Below the pieces are notes generated by a model. The model saw only the letters and a list, made by a program, of their open reading frames with translations. It had not been told where the DNA came from and searched no databases. The translations under genes were made by a program, and so were the position numbers. Shown in pieces: positions 34,781-44,015 of a DNA stretch of 45,206 nt (its first letter is position 1; every line of letters begins with the position of its first letter). This stretch comes from Flavobacteriales bacterium (GTDB taxonomy: Bacteria; Bacteroidota; Bacteroidia; Flavobacteriales; Flavobacteriaceae). Location: contig WTIO01000073.1 in the NCBI GenBank assembly GCA_011526365.1, positions 1 through 45,206 of the forward strand, read 5' to 3'.

Positions 34781-36706
34781 TTAGGTGTCTAAATCTAAGC
34801 TTGTTGCTAATTGCACAAAGGCCTCCAATGCCTTAGGGTTCTTCATTGCTCCAGGACTCACTACTTCCAGTAATGATTGCCCACTAAGAATTTTTTTAAC
34901 AGGGATTTCCATTTTTTTCCCGCTTATAGTATATGGTATATTCGGTACTTGAATAATCTTATCGGGGACATGCCTTGGGGAACAAGCGGTACGGATATGA
35001 TGTATAATTTCCTTTGTTGTTGCTGCATCTAGCCTTGCTTCCATTGTAACAAAAAGTAGTAGTAAATCTTTTGAATTCACAGTATGGTCTACAACTATAA
35101 AGTCATCAAGAGTTGTTAGTACCTCCAAAGCACTGTAAATTTCAGCAGTGCCAATGCGAATACCGTTTTTATTTAGGGTGGCGTCAGAGCGTCCGAGTAC
35201 CTCAATACCAATTCCAGGTTCCATTTTTATCCAATCGCCATGCGCCCACACTTCTGGAAATCGTGCAAAATAGGATTGGTGATAGCGGGAACGGTCTTCA
35301 TCTCCCCAAAAATAGATGGGCATAGAAGGTAGTGGTGCTGTAATTACCAATTCACCCGTTTCGCCTTCTACAGCTTTTCCAGTGCTGTCCCAAGCTGCAA
35401 TGGATGCACCAAGCATCACACATTGTAAATAGCCTGAATACACTGGTGCTAAGGGATTTCCCCCAAGAAAAGCTGAACAGACATCGGTACCCCCACTTAA
35501 GGAAATAATTTGTGTTTGTGGTAGGTGCGCTTGAAGAAATTCAAAGGTCGAAGCAGCAAGTGGCGCCCCCGTAGATCCTAAAGTTTTTAGTGCTGGAAAG
35601 TCTTCAGTAGTGAGCCCTTGGGGTGGTTTTTTCATACATTGGGTGTAAAATGGCGCTCCATTTCCAAAATGATTTATGCGATGCTCTTTAGCAAATCGCC
35701 ACTGCTGGCCTAAATTGGGATAGTTAGCCGCGCCATCGTACAAACACAATACTCCGCCACAAAGTAAAGTGCCTAAGGCGTAGTTCCACATCATCCAACC
35801 CGTGGTAGTGTTCCAAAAAAAGCGTTCTCCCTCATGTACATCCTGATGCAAACAAAGTGCTTTATACTGTTCTAAAAGCATGCCCCCCGTACTGTGGGTG
35901 ATTGCTTTTGGCTTTCCAGTGGTTCCCGAAGAGAACAATACCCATATGGGGTGTTCAAAAGGAACAGCAACAGGATTCAGATCAGCTACAGTAATGGCAT
36001 TTAAATCCCACGCCTCAAAGTTACCTGAAAAAGTGATGCAGTGACTTAAACTGGGTAAGCCTTTTTGTAGGGCATATATTTTTTTTTGCTGTTGATAGTG
36101 CTTTCCATTGTAATTGTACTGCTCATGGGCTAAAAGCACCTTCGGTTTCAATTGTTGAAACCGATTGATTACACTTTGCACCCCAAAATCAGGGGAGCAG
36201 CAACTCCAAATGGCACCCAGGGCGTTTACTGCTAAAAAAGCTGCAATTGTATCGGGATTATTCAGCAAATACCCTACAACACGGTCCCCAACACCCACAT
36301 TCATAGCAGCCAGTTGTTTTTTTAATGCATGTGCCCTGTGAAATAGTGCATTCCAGCTTATTGTTATGGTTTTTCCAGATTCGTTTTGAAAGAGTAGTGC
36401 GGGTTGTTGGTCTTTAAAATTTCGGGCGATGTGTGCGGTGTAGCTTAAATGCCCTCCTGTAAACCACTCAGATGTATAAAAGGGCTGTTTGGGATTAACA
36501 ACGGTAGTGAAGGATGAATCAAAAGTTATGTTAAAATAAGCAACTACAGCTCCCCAAAAGCCTGATATATCGGAAATGGACCACTGGTGTAATTCCTCAT
36601 AAGTGGTATACTTTTTATTTTGAGTAGTATTCACCAACCTTAGAAACTTTGCCATATGGGAAGCAGCAGCTTTATCTGTGTCTGGGCTCCATATTTTGTT
36701 GGGCAT
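34781..36706 (-). CDS. Acetoacetate-CoA ligase (acetoacetyl-CoA synthetase)
   Basis: This 641-residue AMP-forming ligase activates acetoacetate to acetoacetyl-CoA using ATP. It has the acyl-adenylate core motif FSSGTTGKPKAITHS (about residues 280-294). Acetoacetate-specific phrases are MMWNYALGTLLCGG, SGGTDVCSAFLGGNPLAPV and the N-terminal FWGAVVAYFNI region. The C-terminal lysine expected to drive adenylation is in YTISGKKMEIPVKKI. With the thiolase 101 bases downstream, it forms a route for using acetoacetate from leucine or aromatic amino-acid breakdown, or from ketone-body uptake. Confidence 0.92.
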   Translation of the reverse strand: MPNKIWSPDTDKAAASHMAKFLRLVNTTQNKKYTTYEELHQWSISDISGFWGAVVAYFNITFDSSFTTVVNPKQPFYTSEWFTGGHLSYTAHIARNFKDQQPALLFQNESGKTITISWNALFHRAHALKKQLAAMNVGVGDRVVGYLLNNPDTIAAFLAVNALGAIWSCCSPDFGVQSVINRFQQLKPKVLLAHEQYNYNGKHYQQQKKIYALQKGLPSLSHCITFSGNFEAWDLNAITVADLNPVAVPFEHPIWVLFSSGTTGKPKAITHSTGGMLLEQYKALCLHQDVHEGERFFWNTTTGWMMWNYALGTLLCGGVLCLYDGAANYPNLGQQWRFAKEHRINHFGNGAPFYTQCMKKPPQGLTTEDFPALKTLGSTGAPLAASTFEFLQAHLPQTQIISLSGGTDVCSAFLGGNPLAPVYSGYLQCVMLGASIAAWDSTGKAVEGETGELVITAPLPSMPIYFWGDEDRSRYHQSYFARFPEVWAHGDWIKMEPGIGIEVLGRSDATLNKNGIRIGTAEIYSALEVLTTLDDFIVVDHTVNSKDLLLLFVTMEARLDAATTKEIIHHIRTACSPRHVPDKIIQVPNIPYTISGKKMEIPVKKILSGQSLLEVVSPGAMKNPKALEAFVQLATSLDLDT

Positions 36707-36869
36707 TAAATCTGAATTTGATTACTCAATTTAGTCTTTTTTTAATTTTTAGAAATCAACACAATTATTAAGTTTATTGAGTCGATATAAATTTATTTTA
36801 ATCTAAATTGGGATTTTGTATACCGAGTATTTAATTTGACTGATATTTTTTTTTAGTTTTAGGAAGAAG

Positions 36870-37208
36870 ATGAAAGTTATATCAAACATTTTAATATCAT
36901 TAATTGTATTACCATGGTTAGTCCAATTCCAACATTTATTTTCATCTCATAAAATTGACAATTGTGAAATTAGAATAGAACATTTACATGATCTAAATGA
37001 CCTTTGTGAGTGCCCTGATTACAATCTAAACAAGACCATATCGATTCAGAATTATATTTCAGATATATTTTCTATTCACAACTTTGATAACAGGTTTGGA
37101 ACTCCTTCATTAAGTATCAAAAAAACCTTCTTCAATAGAGTATTCAAGAGGGGACCACCATTAAATTTTAAATTTGAACCCATTAATTACCACATTAAAC
37201 AAATTTAA
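36870..37208 (+). CDS. Small membrane protein with Cys/His motif and RGPP tail (copy 2)
   Basis: This 112-residue paralogue of the protein at 26593-26904 shares IVLPWLVQFQH, the ligand-like block CEIRIEHLHDLNDLCECPDY (aligning Cys, HLH, Cys and PDY exactly with copy 1), PSLSIKKTF and KRGPP. It extends about 15 residues past RGPP. One N-terminal hydrophobic segment (about 5-22) is seen. The gene sits in a markedly AT-rich stretch unlike the metabolic genes before it, which may indicate transfer or relaxed selection. It is followed after 18 bases by a tiny Asp/His-rich lipoprotein gene, mirroring the order of copy 1. Confidence 0.72.
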   Translation: MKVISNILISLIVLPWLVQFQHLFSSHKIDNCEIRIEHLHDLNDLCECPDYNLNKTISIQNYISDIFSIHNFDNRFGTPSLSIKKTFFNRVFKRGPPLNFKFEPINYHIKQI

Positions 37209-37226
37209 AATTTAAATATTATTACG

Positions 37227-37373
37227 ATGAAAAAATTTATTTCAATGGCATTTGCCACAGCATTTTTAGCAACAAGTTTAATTGCATGTGAAAAAGATGA
37301 TGATCATGATGATCACGACGACCATGATCACGTTGCAATGAGTGTAACAGAAATCAATATCAATAGAGTATAA
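37227..37373 (+). CDS. 48-residue Asp/His-rich mini-lipoprotein
   Basis: The ATG at 37227 opens a clean lipoprotein signal (MKKFISMAFATAFLATSLIA) with the lipid-attached Cys at residue 21. Mature residues start CEKDDDHDDHDDHDH and end in a short VAMSVTEININRV, leaving only 28 residues after cleavage. Five His and eight Asp in a row of ligands point to metal binding. The start resembles the 182-residue lipoprotein at 25985-26533 (CQKDDPEHIHEHE), and both follow an RGPP gene, so this may be a truncated relative lacking the beta domain. A strong terminator follows immediately, so the short form looks like a complete transcription unit. Confidence 0.7.
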   Translation: MKKFISMAFATAFLATSLIACEKDDDHDDHDDHDHVAMSVTEININRV

Positions 37374-37397
37374 TCTGAACTCTGTTGACATATATTT

Positions 37398-37425
37398 AAG
37401 CCACCTTACAGGTGGCTTTTTTTTA
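37398..37425 (+). terminator. Intrinsic terminator after mini-lipoprotein
   Basis: AAGCCACC (37398-37405) and GGTGGCTT (37411-37418) pair around a 5-base loop and lead into a run of eight T. It is 24 bases after the mini-lipoprotein stop and should close the 36870-37373 unit. Confidence 0.9.
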
Positions 37426-37577
37426 AAATAATTTAAAGATTTTGTGCATTTGTAGAATTCAAATAAAGGGTGTTAAGTAAGGTTTGGGACCAAAGTTTAT
37501 TAAGCATTTGGAATAGATAAGAATACTTAAATGTACTGATTTTCGAAAAAAAGCGAAAACACTAAAACTGGAAGAAA

Positions 37578-39773
37578 TTATTTTTGGTCAACTTCTTTTT
37601 CAAGGGCTTCTATACGCTGTAACAACATGTTAATTTGCGCTTGTTGTTCTTGAATGGCCTTTGTTAAAACGGGGATTAATCCGTTGTAATTAATGTTTAA
37701 CAAATTATTTTCATCTTCCCCTTCTTGGACAAGACTTGGCAGTAATTGTAGTACCTCCTGAGCAAGAAAACCCAGTTCTTCTCCCAAAGATTCTCGTTTT
37801 TTAAGGGATGCATATTTTTTATATTGCTTGGGTTGGAGCTGAAGCACCTCTTCAAGCCCAAAAGGACTTTCTTGAATATTGTCTTTTAACCGTTTATCAC
37901 TAGTTATTGATGCGCTACCAATTGTTCCCGATCCGTCTATCCTGATGTTACCGCTGATATCCACATCACCATCTTGCTCTACTTTCATTGCCCAACCAGA
38001 CAAATCGGGGATAGCCTCTGTACTACTGGGATCAGCATAAACATAAAATGCCTGACTGTTCATCACAAGCGGAAATCTATCGTCGTTTAAATTTGGACCA
38101 TAATGCTTGTGCCAAAAAATATACCTGTCATCTGTTCCATTGGTATTATCAGCTAAATGAAAGTAAAAATCAATTTTATCACTTGCAGGTTGAACTGCCC
38201 AAATTTTAGCCAAATCATTGTTCAGCCGCCAAAAGAAACCTTTGCCACTGGTAGGAAAAGTACCATTAAGGTCTTCAAAAGTAAGGTCGGAATCAGTGGT
38301 TGTTATATCGCCACCAAAACGGGAATCACCTTGAACTATTAAGTTAGATGTGGCGGTTACAGTTCCTGCTGAATACACCCCCAAAGATGCTGATACAGAA
38401 CCGGTTGCAATTAAATTTCCACTGTCTAATTTTAATACTGGGGTAGATGTAATTCGGTTTGAAGGGCCCACTAATAATAGTTCATTTTGTGCCCCCAATG
38501 AACTATCTGTATATCCCGAAGATGAAACTGTCCCCGTGATATTGGCCGCACCGCTAACATTTAAATTATACCCAAGGGAAATGTCTCCCGTAGTGTTGTT
38601 TATAACAAAAGTATCGTCTTTCCACCCTCCCGTATCACGCACAGTAATATAAAAGTCGTCGGATATATTTTTTCCAAAAGCGTTAACTTCATTACCATTA
38701 TTGGCAAAGGTTACAGTTGCAAAACCCCCATTGCTGTCATTTAAAAAAATATCAGGTTCCGTAGAATCTATACGTAAAGATCCCACACCGTCATTCAAGG
38801 AAGGGGCCTGTAAATTTAGTGGAGGAACTGTTTGAGCATTGCTATTGAATGTCAATTGGGTAGCAATTGACACACTGGTAGCCGAAACTGTTGATGCAGA
38901 AACTACATTGGTATTTACACTGTTTACTGTTATGCTATTGGTGGTGGTTGAACCTGCGGTGGTCACTTGGTCGAGCGTTGGAATAACAGCATTCTCAAAC
39001 ACCAACTCAGAGGTAGTAGTGGATACGGTTAAAAATTGCCCTGCACTTCCAGTAGTTGTCGGGAGCGAATAGGCTGAATTTATTGTCACCCCACCAACAG
39101 CAATACTATTTGTTGTAGTAGACCCCACCGATGACACCTGATCTAGTGTTGGAGTAACCGTTACGGCTAGGCTACTTAGATCAATATCTTCTGAGGCACC
39201 GTCTTCAATATTAATTGTTAAAATATTTGAACTAGAATTAAAACTAGAACCGCTGATATTCTGGTTGTCGGTATCTGAAAAGGCTGTGGTCAGCGTCCAG
39301 GTTGAGATTCCTGTAGAGTATATGTATACCTTACCGTTTTCGCTAGCGACTGCATCGCCCTGAACAATATGAATCAATCCATCTGTTGGGGATATCGTTG
39401 CAGTCCTAGCTGCTTGATCTCCTGTTTGTGTGGCTGCAAATACTAAATTTACATTTCCATCTGATGCGGGTGTATTTCCATTTACACTTTTAACACTAGT
39501 TAAATTTTCCCATACAGAACCGTTGAAATAATAAAACCCTGGAGTATTATCGGTCTGAAAAATCAATAATCCTAAGGCTGGAGTACCAATTGCATTTCGC
39601 TGAGCTTGTGTCAGGCGTGGAATCAGTAGTCCTTTATTATTTGATGTGGCCCTAATATCTAAGGCTGCGGAGTTGTCTGGAGAGGTTGTTCCAATACCTA
39701 CCTGACCATAACTTGCACTAAAGCAAGAAAGGAACAACAGGAAGAAACCTAATTTACACCCTAGAAATTTCAA
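37578..39773 (-). CDS. Secreted protein with peptidase S74 (endosialidase chaperone) C-terminus
   Basis: This 731-residue protein starts at a TTG with a good signal peptide ([24 protein letters not shown]). It opens with a [17 protein letters not shown] motif common to Bacteroidetes surface fibres, and has two copies of a [13 protein letters not shown] block (about residues 205 and 265). It ends with the S74 intramolecular chaperone domain SDKRLKDNI...LGFLAQEV, a Ser-Lys autocleavage type found at phage tail spikes. A coiled coil ([22 protein letters not shown]) follows. It is probably a trimeric, self-processed surface fibre. No phage genes are nearby, so a domesticated surface protein is more likely than prophage. 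Confidence 0.85.
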   Translation of the reverse strand: MKFLGCKLGFFLLFLSCFSASYGQVGIGTTSPDNSAALDIRATSNNKGLLIPRLTQAQRNAIGTPALGLLIFQTDNTPGFYYFNGSVWENLTSVKSVNGNTPASDGNVNLVFAATQTGDQAARTATISPTDGLIHIVQGDAVASENGKVYIYSTGISTWTLTTAFSDTDNQNISGSSFNSSSNILTINIEDGASEDIDLSSLAVTVTPTLDQVSSVGSTTTNSIAVGGVTINSAYSLPTTTGSAGQFLTVSTTTSELVFENAVIPTLDQVTTAGSTTTNSITVNSVNTNVVSASTVSATSVSIATQLTFNSNAQTVPPLNLQAPSLNDGVGSLRIDSTEPDIFLNDSNGGFATVTFANNGNEVNAFGKNISDDFYITVRDTGGWKDDTFVINNTTGDISLGYNLNVSGAANITGTVSSSGYTDSSLGAQNELLLVGPSNRITSTPVLKLDSGNLIATGSVSASLGVYSAGTVTATSNLIVQGDSRFGGDITTTDSDLTFEDLNGTFPTSGKGFFWRLNNDLAKIWAVQPASDKIDFYFHLADNTNGTDDRYIFWHKHYGPNLNDDRFPLVMNSQAFYVYADPSSTEAIPDLSGWAMKVEQDGDVDISGNIRIDGSGTIGSASITSDKRLKDNIQESPFGLEEVLQLQPKQYKKYASLKKRESLGEELGFLAQEVLQLLPSLVQEGEDENNLLNINYNGLIPVLTKAIQEQQAQINMLLQRIEALEKEVDQK

Positions 39774-39847
39774 ATTTTAAAATATAGAGACTTAAAAATA
39801 GTTAAAATCAATGAAAAACTGTGCGCGTTATTCAAAGACAGCGAATG

Positions 39848-40522
39848 TTAGTTTAGTACTTCGTCAAGAGCGTCTTCCAACAAAGGTTCAATGTATTTAT
39901 ACCCTTCAAGTGTGAGGTGCACACCGTCATAGGTGTAGGGCGGTTGTATACCATTATTCCCGTCATCTAAAGCGTTAAAGTAATCGAGATAATACAGGTT
40001 GTTTTCCAAAGCATAAGCTTTTAACAACTGATTTAATTTAGGAATTTTAATATTTGGCTCTAGGCCTGGACGCCATGGATAATCATACGCAGGAAGCACC
40101 GAACACAAAATAACTTTAATCCCATTGGCCTTCGCAATTTCTGCCATGGAAACAATATTGTCAAAAATCATTTCTAAAGTCATGGGACCAGTATTTCCCG
40201 CTATATCATTAGTTCCCGCCAAAATAACAACGATATCGGCTTCAAGTTGGACTACATCTTGCTGAAAACGCAAAAGCATTTGTGGGGTAGTTTGCCCACT
40301 GATGCCTCTATTGACATAGGGTTTATTTTCAAAAAATTCTGGATGGGTTTGCAACCAGCCTATAGTGATGGAATTCCCCATAAAAACTACCCGCTGTTCT
40401 CCTTCTGCCTTTTTAGGAAGCTGTTTATTTTGTTCTTTAAAATGACTCAAATTGGGCCAATCTTGAGCGTGCAATGCTACACTAGAAAAAAGAAAAATTG
40501 CGGTACACAAAAGCGATCTCAT
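39848..40522 (-). CDS. Secreted SGNH/GDSL hydrolase
   Basis: The 224-residue enzyme has a signal peptide ending ALHAQ and all four SGNH blocks: GNSIT (nucleophile Ser51), RGISGQTT (oxyanion Gly), GTNDIAGN (Asn105) and DGVHLT (Asp199 and His202). Such exported esterases often remove acetyl groups from polysaccharides or hydrolyse phospholipids, and the substrate here is unknown. The nearby Gfo/Idh and DUF1080 genes favour a carbohydrate target, by inference. Confidence 0.9.
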   Translation of the reverse strand: MRSLLCTAIFLFSSVALHAQDWPNLSHFKEQNKQLPKKAEGEQRVVFMGNSITIGWLQTHPEFFENKPYVNRGISGQTTPQMLLRFQQDVVQLEADIVVILAGTNDIAGNTGPMTLEMIFDNIVSMAEIAKANGIKVILCSVLPAYDYPWRPGLEPNIKIPKLNQLLKAYALENNLYYLDYFNALDDGNNGIQPPYTYDGVHLTLEGYKYIEPLLEDALDEVLN

Positions 40523-40672
40523 ATTTGTTTTTAAGTAAGATACAAAAGAAATTGTTTAGGGTGCTCAGAAGTTTCGTTGTGTGTGCAGTAAATGCCGGTT
40601 AATTTTTTTTTCCATTTCGTTATAAAAAAGGAATCTGCTATATTGTAAGGAACTCCTTCAAAAACCAATTGA

Positions 40673-41980
40673 ATGAAAACAAAACAAAACCAAAGACGCA
40701 CCTTTTTAAAAAATACCTTAATTGCTGCTGGGGGTATCAGCATTGTTCCTCGACAAGTTTTAGGAAAAGGATACATTCCCCCAAGTGATAAACTCAACAT
40801 AGGAATCATCGGTTCGGGGACGCAAGCCCGAGGCCTTGCCTCTGTATTCATTGGCCTCAAAGAAACACAAGTAATTGCAGCCAGTGATGTGAACACTAAA
40901 AAAATGGATGCCTTCATTAAGAGCTATATTACCGCAACCACAAAAAACAATGCCCCAAAAACAGCCAAAGATCTCGCACAATATTTGAATTATGAAGACT
41001 TATTGGCTCGAAAAGATATTGACGCTGTTGTCATTGGTACGCCCGACCACTGGCACGCCAAGCCTTCCATTGATGCCATGGCGGCGGGGAAACACGTGTA
41101 CTGTGAAAAGCCCCTCTCCCACACCATCGTTGAAGGTAGAGCCATGGTGAATGCAGCACGCAAATACAATAAAATATTACAAACAGGAAGCCATCAACGG
41201 TCTATAAAGGAATTTAGAAAAGCTTGTGAATTGGTGCGTAACGGTTATTTGGGGAAAATTAATAAGGTATCCGTATCCGTTGGCAACCCTTATTCCGAAT
41301 GCAAATTGCCCTACCAACCTACCCCAGCCCACATCGATTGGGACCGTTGGGTGGGCCCTGCAGCCATGCGACCCTACCACGCTACTTTGGTAGATGCCGA
41401 TTTCTTCCCACGCTGGCGCTGGTTTAAAGAATTTGGTGGAGGAATCATTGCCGATTGGGGAGCACATATGTTTGATATCGTCCAATGGGCCCTAGGGAAA
41501 GACGATTCGGGGCCCGTGAAGTTTACGCCTCCCCGAGAACCCAATGCTGTAAAAGGCTTGTCTATGATGTATGACAATGGGGTGGAAATGGTACATGAAG
41601 ATTTTTGTAGAGGCAATGCCGTCCGCTTTGAAGGAGAAAAAGGTACTCTAAATATCAGCAGACACTTTTTTGACAGTGACCCAGAAAACATCATTTCGGC
41701 CACCATTGGAGCTAATGAAATTCAACTCTACAAATCCGAACACCATCAGTTGGACTGGATACAGGCTATAAAAGATAATAGCCTGCCGGTATGTGATGCG
41801 GAAATTGGACATCGTACCGCTTCAATTTGTCATATTGCCAATATTGCTTATGAATTAAACAGAACGGTGGAATGGGATCCTGAAAAAGAACGTTTTATCA
41901 ATGACGATGAGGCCAATTTAAAACGCTCAAAACTCTATCGAAGCCCTTATAATATTCCACAATTAAACAGTTTGCTATGA
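40673..41980 (+). CDS. Tat-exported Gfo/Idh/MocA oxidoreductase
   Basis: This 435-residue oxidoreductase has a twin-arginine signal (QNQRRTFLKNTLIAAGG) and a Rossmann loop IGIIGSGTQARG (about residues 43-54). The central motif YCEKPLSHT holds the family Lys-Pro pair. A WDRWVGPA and WRWFKEFGGGIIADWGAHMFD region is typical of the Bacteroidetes exported branch, which binds NAD(P) tightly before Tat export and acts on sugars or glycosides. Its stop overlaps the next start (ATGA), so it is coupled to the DUF1080 gene. A 3-keto-sugar role is inferred from that partner. Confidence 0.93.
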   Translation: MKTKQNQRRTFLKNTLIAAGGISIVPRQVLGKGYIPPSDKLNIGIIGSGTQARGLASVFIGLKETQVIAASDVNTKKMDAFIKSYITATTKNNAPKTAKDLAQYLNYEDLLARKDIDAVVIGTPDHWHAKPSIDAMAAGKHVYCEKPLSHTIVEGRAMVNAARKYNKILQTGSHQRSIKEFRKACELVRNGYLGKINKVSVSVGNPYSECKLPYQPTPAHIDWDRWVGPAAMRPYHATLVDADFFPRWRWFKEFGGGIIADWGAHMFDIVQWALGKDDSGPVKFTPPREPNAVKGLSMMYDNGVEMVHEDFCRGNAVRFEGEKGTLNISRHFFDSDPENIISATIGANEIQLYKSEHHQLDWIQAIKDNSLPVCDAEIGHRTASICHIANIAYELNRTVEWDPEKERFINDDEANLKRSKLYRSPYNIPQLNSLL

Positions 41981-42606
41981 GGTATTATCTAATTCTTTTG
42001 GCACTGTTCCTGTTTTCCTGCGAACAACAACAATGGGTGCCCTTGGTGGCAACTGTAAATCCAGAACAAGATTGGGTTCAATACGGCGGGGAAGCGCCTT
42101 ATATTTTTGAGGGCAATAGCATTATAGGTACTTGTGTGGCCAATACTCCAAATTCTTTTTTAGCCACAAAAAAAGAATACGCCAATTTTGAATTGGAATA
42201 CGAAGTGTTGGTAGCAGACAACATCAATTCTGGAGTACAAATCCGCAGTCACACCAAACCCGATTACCTCAACGGTATTGTACATGGTTATCAAATAGAA
42301 ATTGACCCTAGTCCCCGGGCCTGGAGTGGAGGTATTTATGAAGAGGGAAAACGCGGTTGGCTGGCGCCCTTAAAAGATAACCCTGAAGCGCAAAAAGCCT
42401 TTAAACACAATGCGTGGAATCATTTTAAAGTACGTGCTGAAAAAGCCACTATTTCCACCTGGATTAATGGGGTAAAAGCCGCTTCTATTGTTGACACTAT
42501 GGAAGCCTCAGGCTTTATAGCACTCCAAGTCCACAGTATTGGAGACAGTACTCAAATTGGCCAACAAGTGCAGTGGCGGAATTTGAAAATAAAAGAGCTA
42601 GACTAG
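41977..42606 (+). CDS. DUF1080 (3-keto-disaccharide hydrolase-like) lipoprotein
   Basis: This 209-residue lipoprotein (lipobox FLFSCEQQ) has the DUF1080 concanavalin-like fold, with the marker strands NFELEYEVLVADNINSGVQI, HGYQIEIDPS, GGIYEEGKRGWL and HNAWNHFKVRAE. The family includes enzymes that cleave 3-keto-glycosides made by Gfo/Idh partners. Gene coupling here (4-base ATGA overlap) supports a two-step route of oxidation to a 3-keto sugar and then cleavage. The substrate is not predictable. The family call is firm and the pathway is inferred. Confidence 0.9.
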   Translation: MRYYLILLALFLFSCEQQQWVPLVATVNPEQDWVQYGGEAPYIFEGNSIIGTCVANTPNSFLATKKEYANFELEYEVLVADNINSGVQIRSHTKPDYLNGIVHGYQIEIDPSPRAWSGGIYEEGKRGWLAPLKDNPEAQKAFKHNAWNHFKVRAEKATISTWINGVKAASIVDTMEASGFIALQVHSIGDSTQIGQQVQWRNLKIKELD

Positions 42607-42608
42607 TA

Positions 42609-43790
42609 GTGGATTGTTATCTTCCACCCTCCAAAACGTTCCACAGGAGCAAAAAAAGCAGTCTCCTTTTCTTTGCTTTTCTGTTTCTACTTCAAAGTTC
42701 TTGGTGCCTTTCTCAAGGGCAAAGAGCAAGAGACTATGGCATTGCAATAGGTGTTTTTGATACAGGAGCATTTAATGCCATTACAGATGTTGCTGGTGTA
42801 GCAGTGGGGCACAGCACGATAATAAAGGGGGATAGTGTCCGTACTGGTGTTACGGTCATTTTCCCACACCAAAAGGGAATGTTTCAAAACAAAGTTCCTG
42901 CGGCGATGTATATCGGAAACGGCTTTGGGAAACTTGCTGGCTACAGTCAGGTAAAAGAATTGGGCAACATAGAAACACCTATTGTTTTAACCAATACACT
43001 TAGCGTACCAACTGCAGCAGACGCTTTAATAAGCTACACCCTACAGCAAAAAGGAAACGAAAACGTGCGTTCCGTAAATCCTGTAGTGGGAGAAACCAAC
43101 GATGGGTATCTTAACGATATCCGCGGGCGACACGTTAACGAAGAAGCAGTTTTTAATGCCCTGAAAAATGCCACCACCGGTCCAGTTGCCGAAGGGAACG
43201 TTGGGGCGGGTACAGGTACCATTTGTTTCGGATTTAAAGGGGGCATCGGTACCGCTTCGCGAAAAATCCCAAAAACATTAGGAGGTTACACCGTGGGTGT
43301 ATTGGTGCAAAGTAATTTTGGAGGCGTCCTTCAAATCAATGGTGTACCCATAGGACAGGAGCTTAAAAAGTTTAGCTTCGACAAGGCAGTTTTAAACGAC
43401 GTGGACGGATCTTGCATGATGGTAGTTATTACGGATGCTCCACTAGATGCAAGAAATTTAGAACGCGTTGCTAAAAGGGCCCTTCTAGGGTTAGCAAAAA
43501 CAGGAGGCATTGCTTCTAATGGCAGTGGCGATTATGTAATTGCCCTGTCGGTAGATCAACAAAATATTGCAGCCCTAGCTTTGGATGCGCCCCTTTATGA
43601 ACATCGACTACTTAAAAATGAAGCCATGAGCCCCCTATTTTTAGCAACCATTGAGGCCACCGAAGAAGCCATTATCAACTCTTTATTTGCTGCCAAAACA
43701 ATACGAGGCAAAAATGAACGCCTAATTCCTTCGCTCCCAAAAAAGAGGGTGCTGGAGCTAATGAAAGCCTATGGTCGGATAAAGGAATAA
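42609..43790 (+). CDS. P1 family (DmpA-type) aminopeptidase/esterase, exported
   Basis: This autoprocessing N-terminal nucleophile peptidase of the DmpA/BapA family cleaves L-aminoacyl amides or beta-peptides. The self-cleavage and nucleophile site is Ser268 in VDGSCMMVVITDAP (393-residue numbering). Other family blocks are ITDVAGVAVGHSTI, NTLSVPTAADALI, NVGAGTGTICFGFKGGIGTA and GGIASNGSGDYVIA. No ATG precedes the signal peptide (SLLFFAFLFLLQSSWCLSQ). A GTG at 42609, three bases after the DUF1080 stop, is the most likely start; a GTG at 42573 is an alternative overlapping it. It is the last gene of the Gfo/Idh-DUF1080 unit by spacing. Confidence 0.9.
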   Translation: MDCYLPPSKTFHRSKKSSLLFFAFLFLLQSSWCLSQGQRARDYGIAIGVFDTGAFNAITDVAGVAVGHSTIIKGDSVRTGVTVIFPHQKGMFQNKVPAAMYIGNGFGKLAGYSQVKELGNIETPIVLTNTLSVPTAADALISYTLQQKGNENVRSVNPVVGETNDGYLNDIRGRHVNEEAVFNALKNATTGPVAEGNVGAGTGTICFGFKGGIGTASRKIPKTLGGYTVGVLVQSNFGGVLQINGVPIGQELKKFSFDKAVLNDVDGSCMMVVITDAPLDARNLERVAKRALLGLAKTGGIASNGSGDYVIALSVDQQNIAALALDAPLYEHRLLKNEAMSPLFLATIEATEEAIINSLFAAKTIRGKNERLIPSLPKKRVLELMKAYGRIKE

Positions 43791-43859
43791 ATTTTTATCT
43801 TTTATTGATGTGTAGAAAAACCTTCTCTTGGGTGGGTAGCTTGAATTCCTAGGTGCTGA

Positions 43860-44015
43860 TTAATTCCGCTTTTTAGAATATTTATTGGAACTTACTGAAG
43901 GAGGAAGGTTATACGACTTTTCATTTTGATCTTTTGCCTTAGAAGATGTTTTTAAGGCCCCACACGAATTGGTTACAAAAAAAAGTAACCCGATTAAAAT
44001 AACAACTTTTTTCAT
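43860..44015 (-). CDS. 51-residue putative lipoprotein
   Basis: The ATG at 44015 opens MKKVVILIGLLFFVTNSCGALK, a standard lipoprotein signal with Cys at residue 18. A 33-residue hydrophilic tail ends in KYSKKRN. I do not recognise a family. It is too short for most gene finders but has the right architecture, and TAAAATTTG, one base off the -7 consensus, lies a little upstream of the start (about 44030-44023). It is convergent with the P1 peptidase gene, 69 bases away. Confidence 0.55.
   Translation of the reverse strand: MKKVVILIGLLFFVTNSCGALKTSSKAKDQNEKSYNLPPSVSSNKYSKKRN

Noticed and set aside
37578-39773. Prophage, suggested by the S74 tail-spike domain
   Set aside because: No capsid, portal, terminase, integrase or lysis genes lie on either side, and the protein has a signal peptide.
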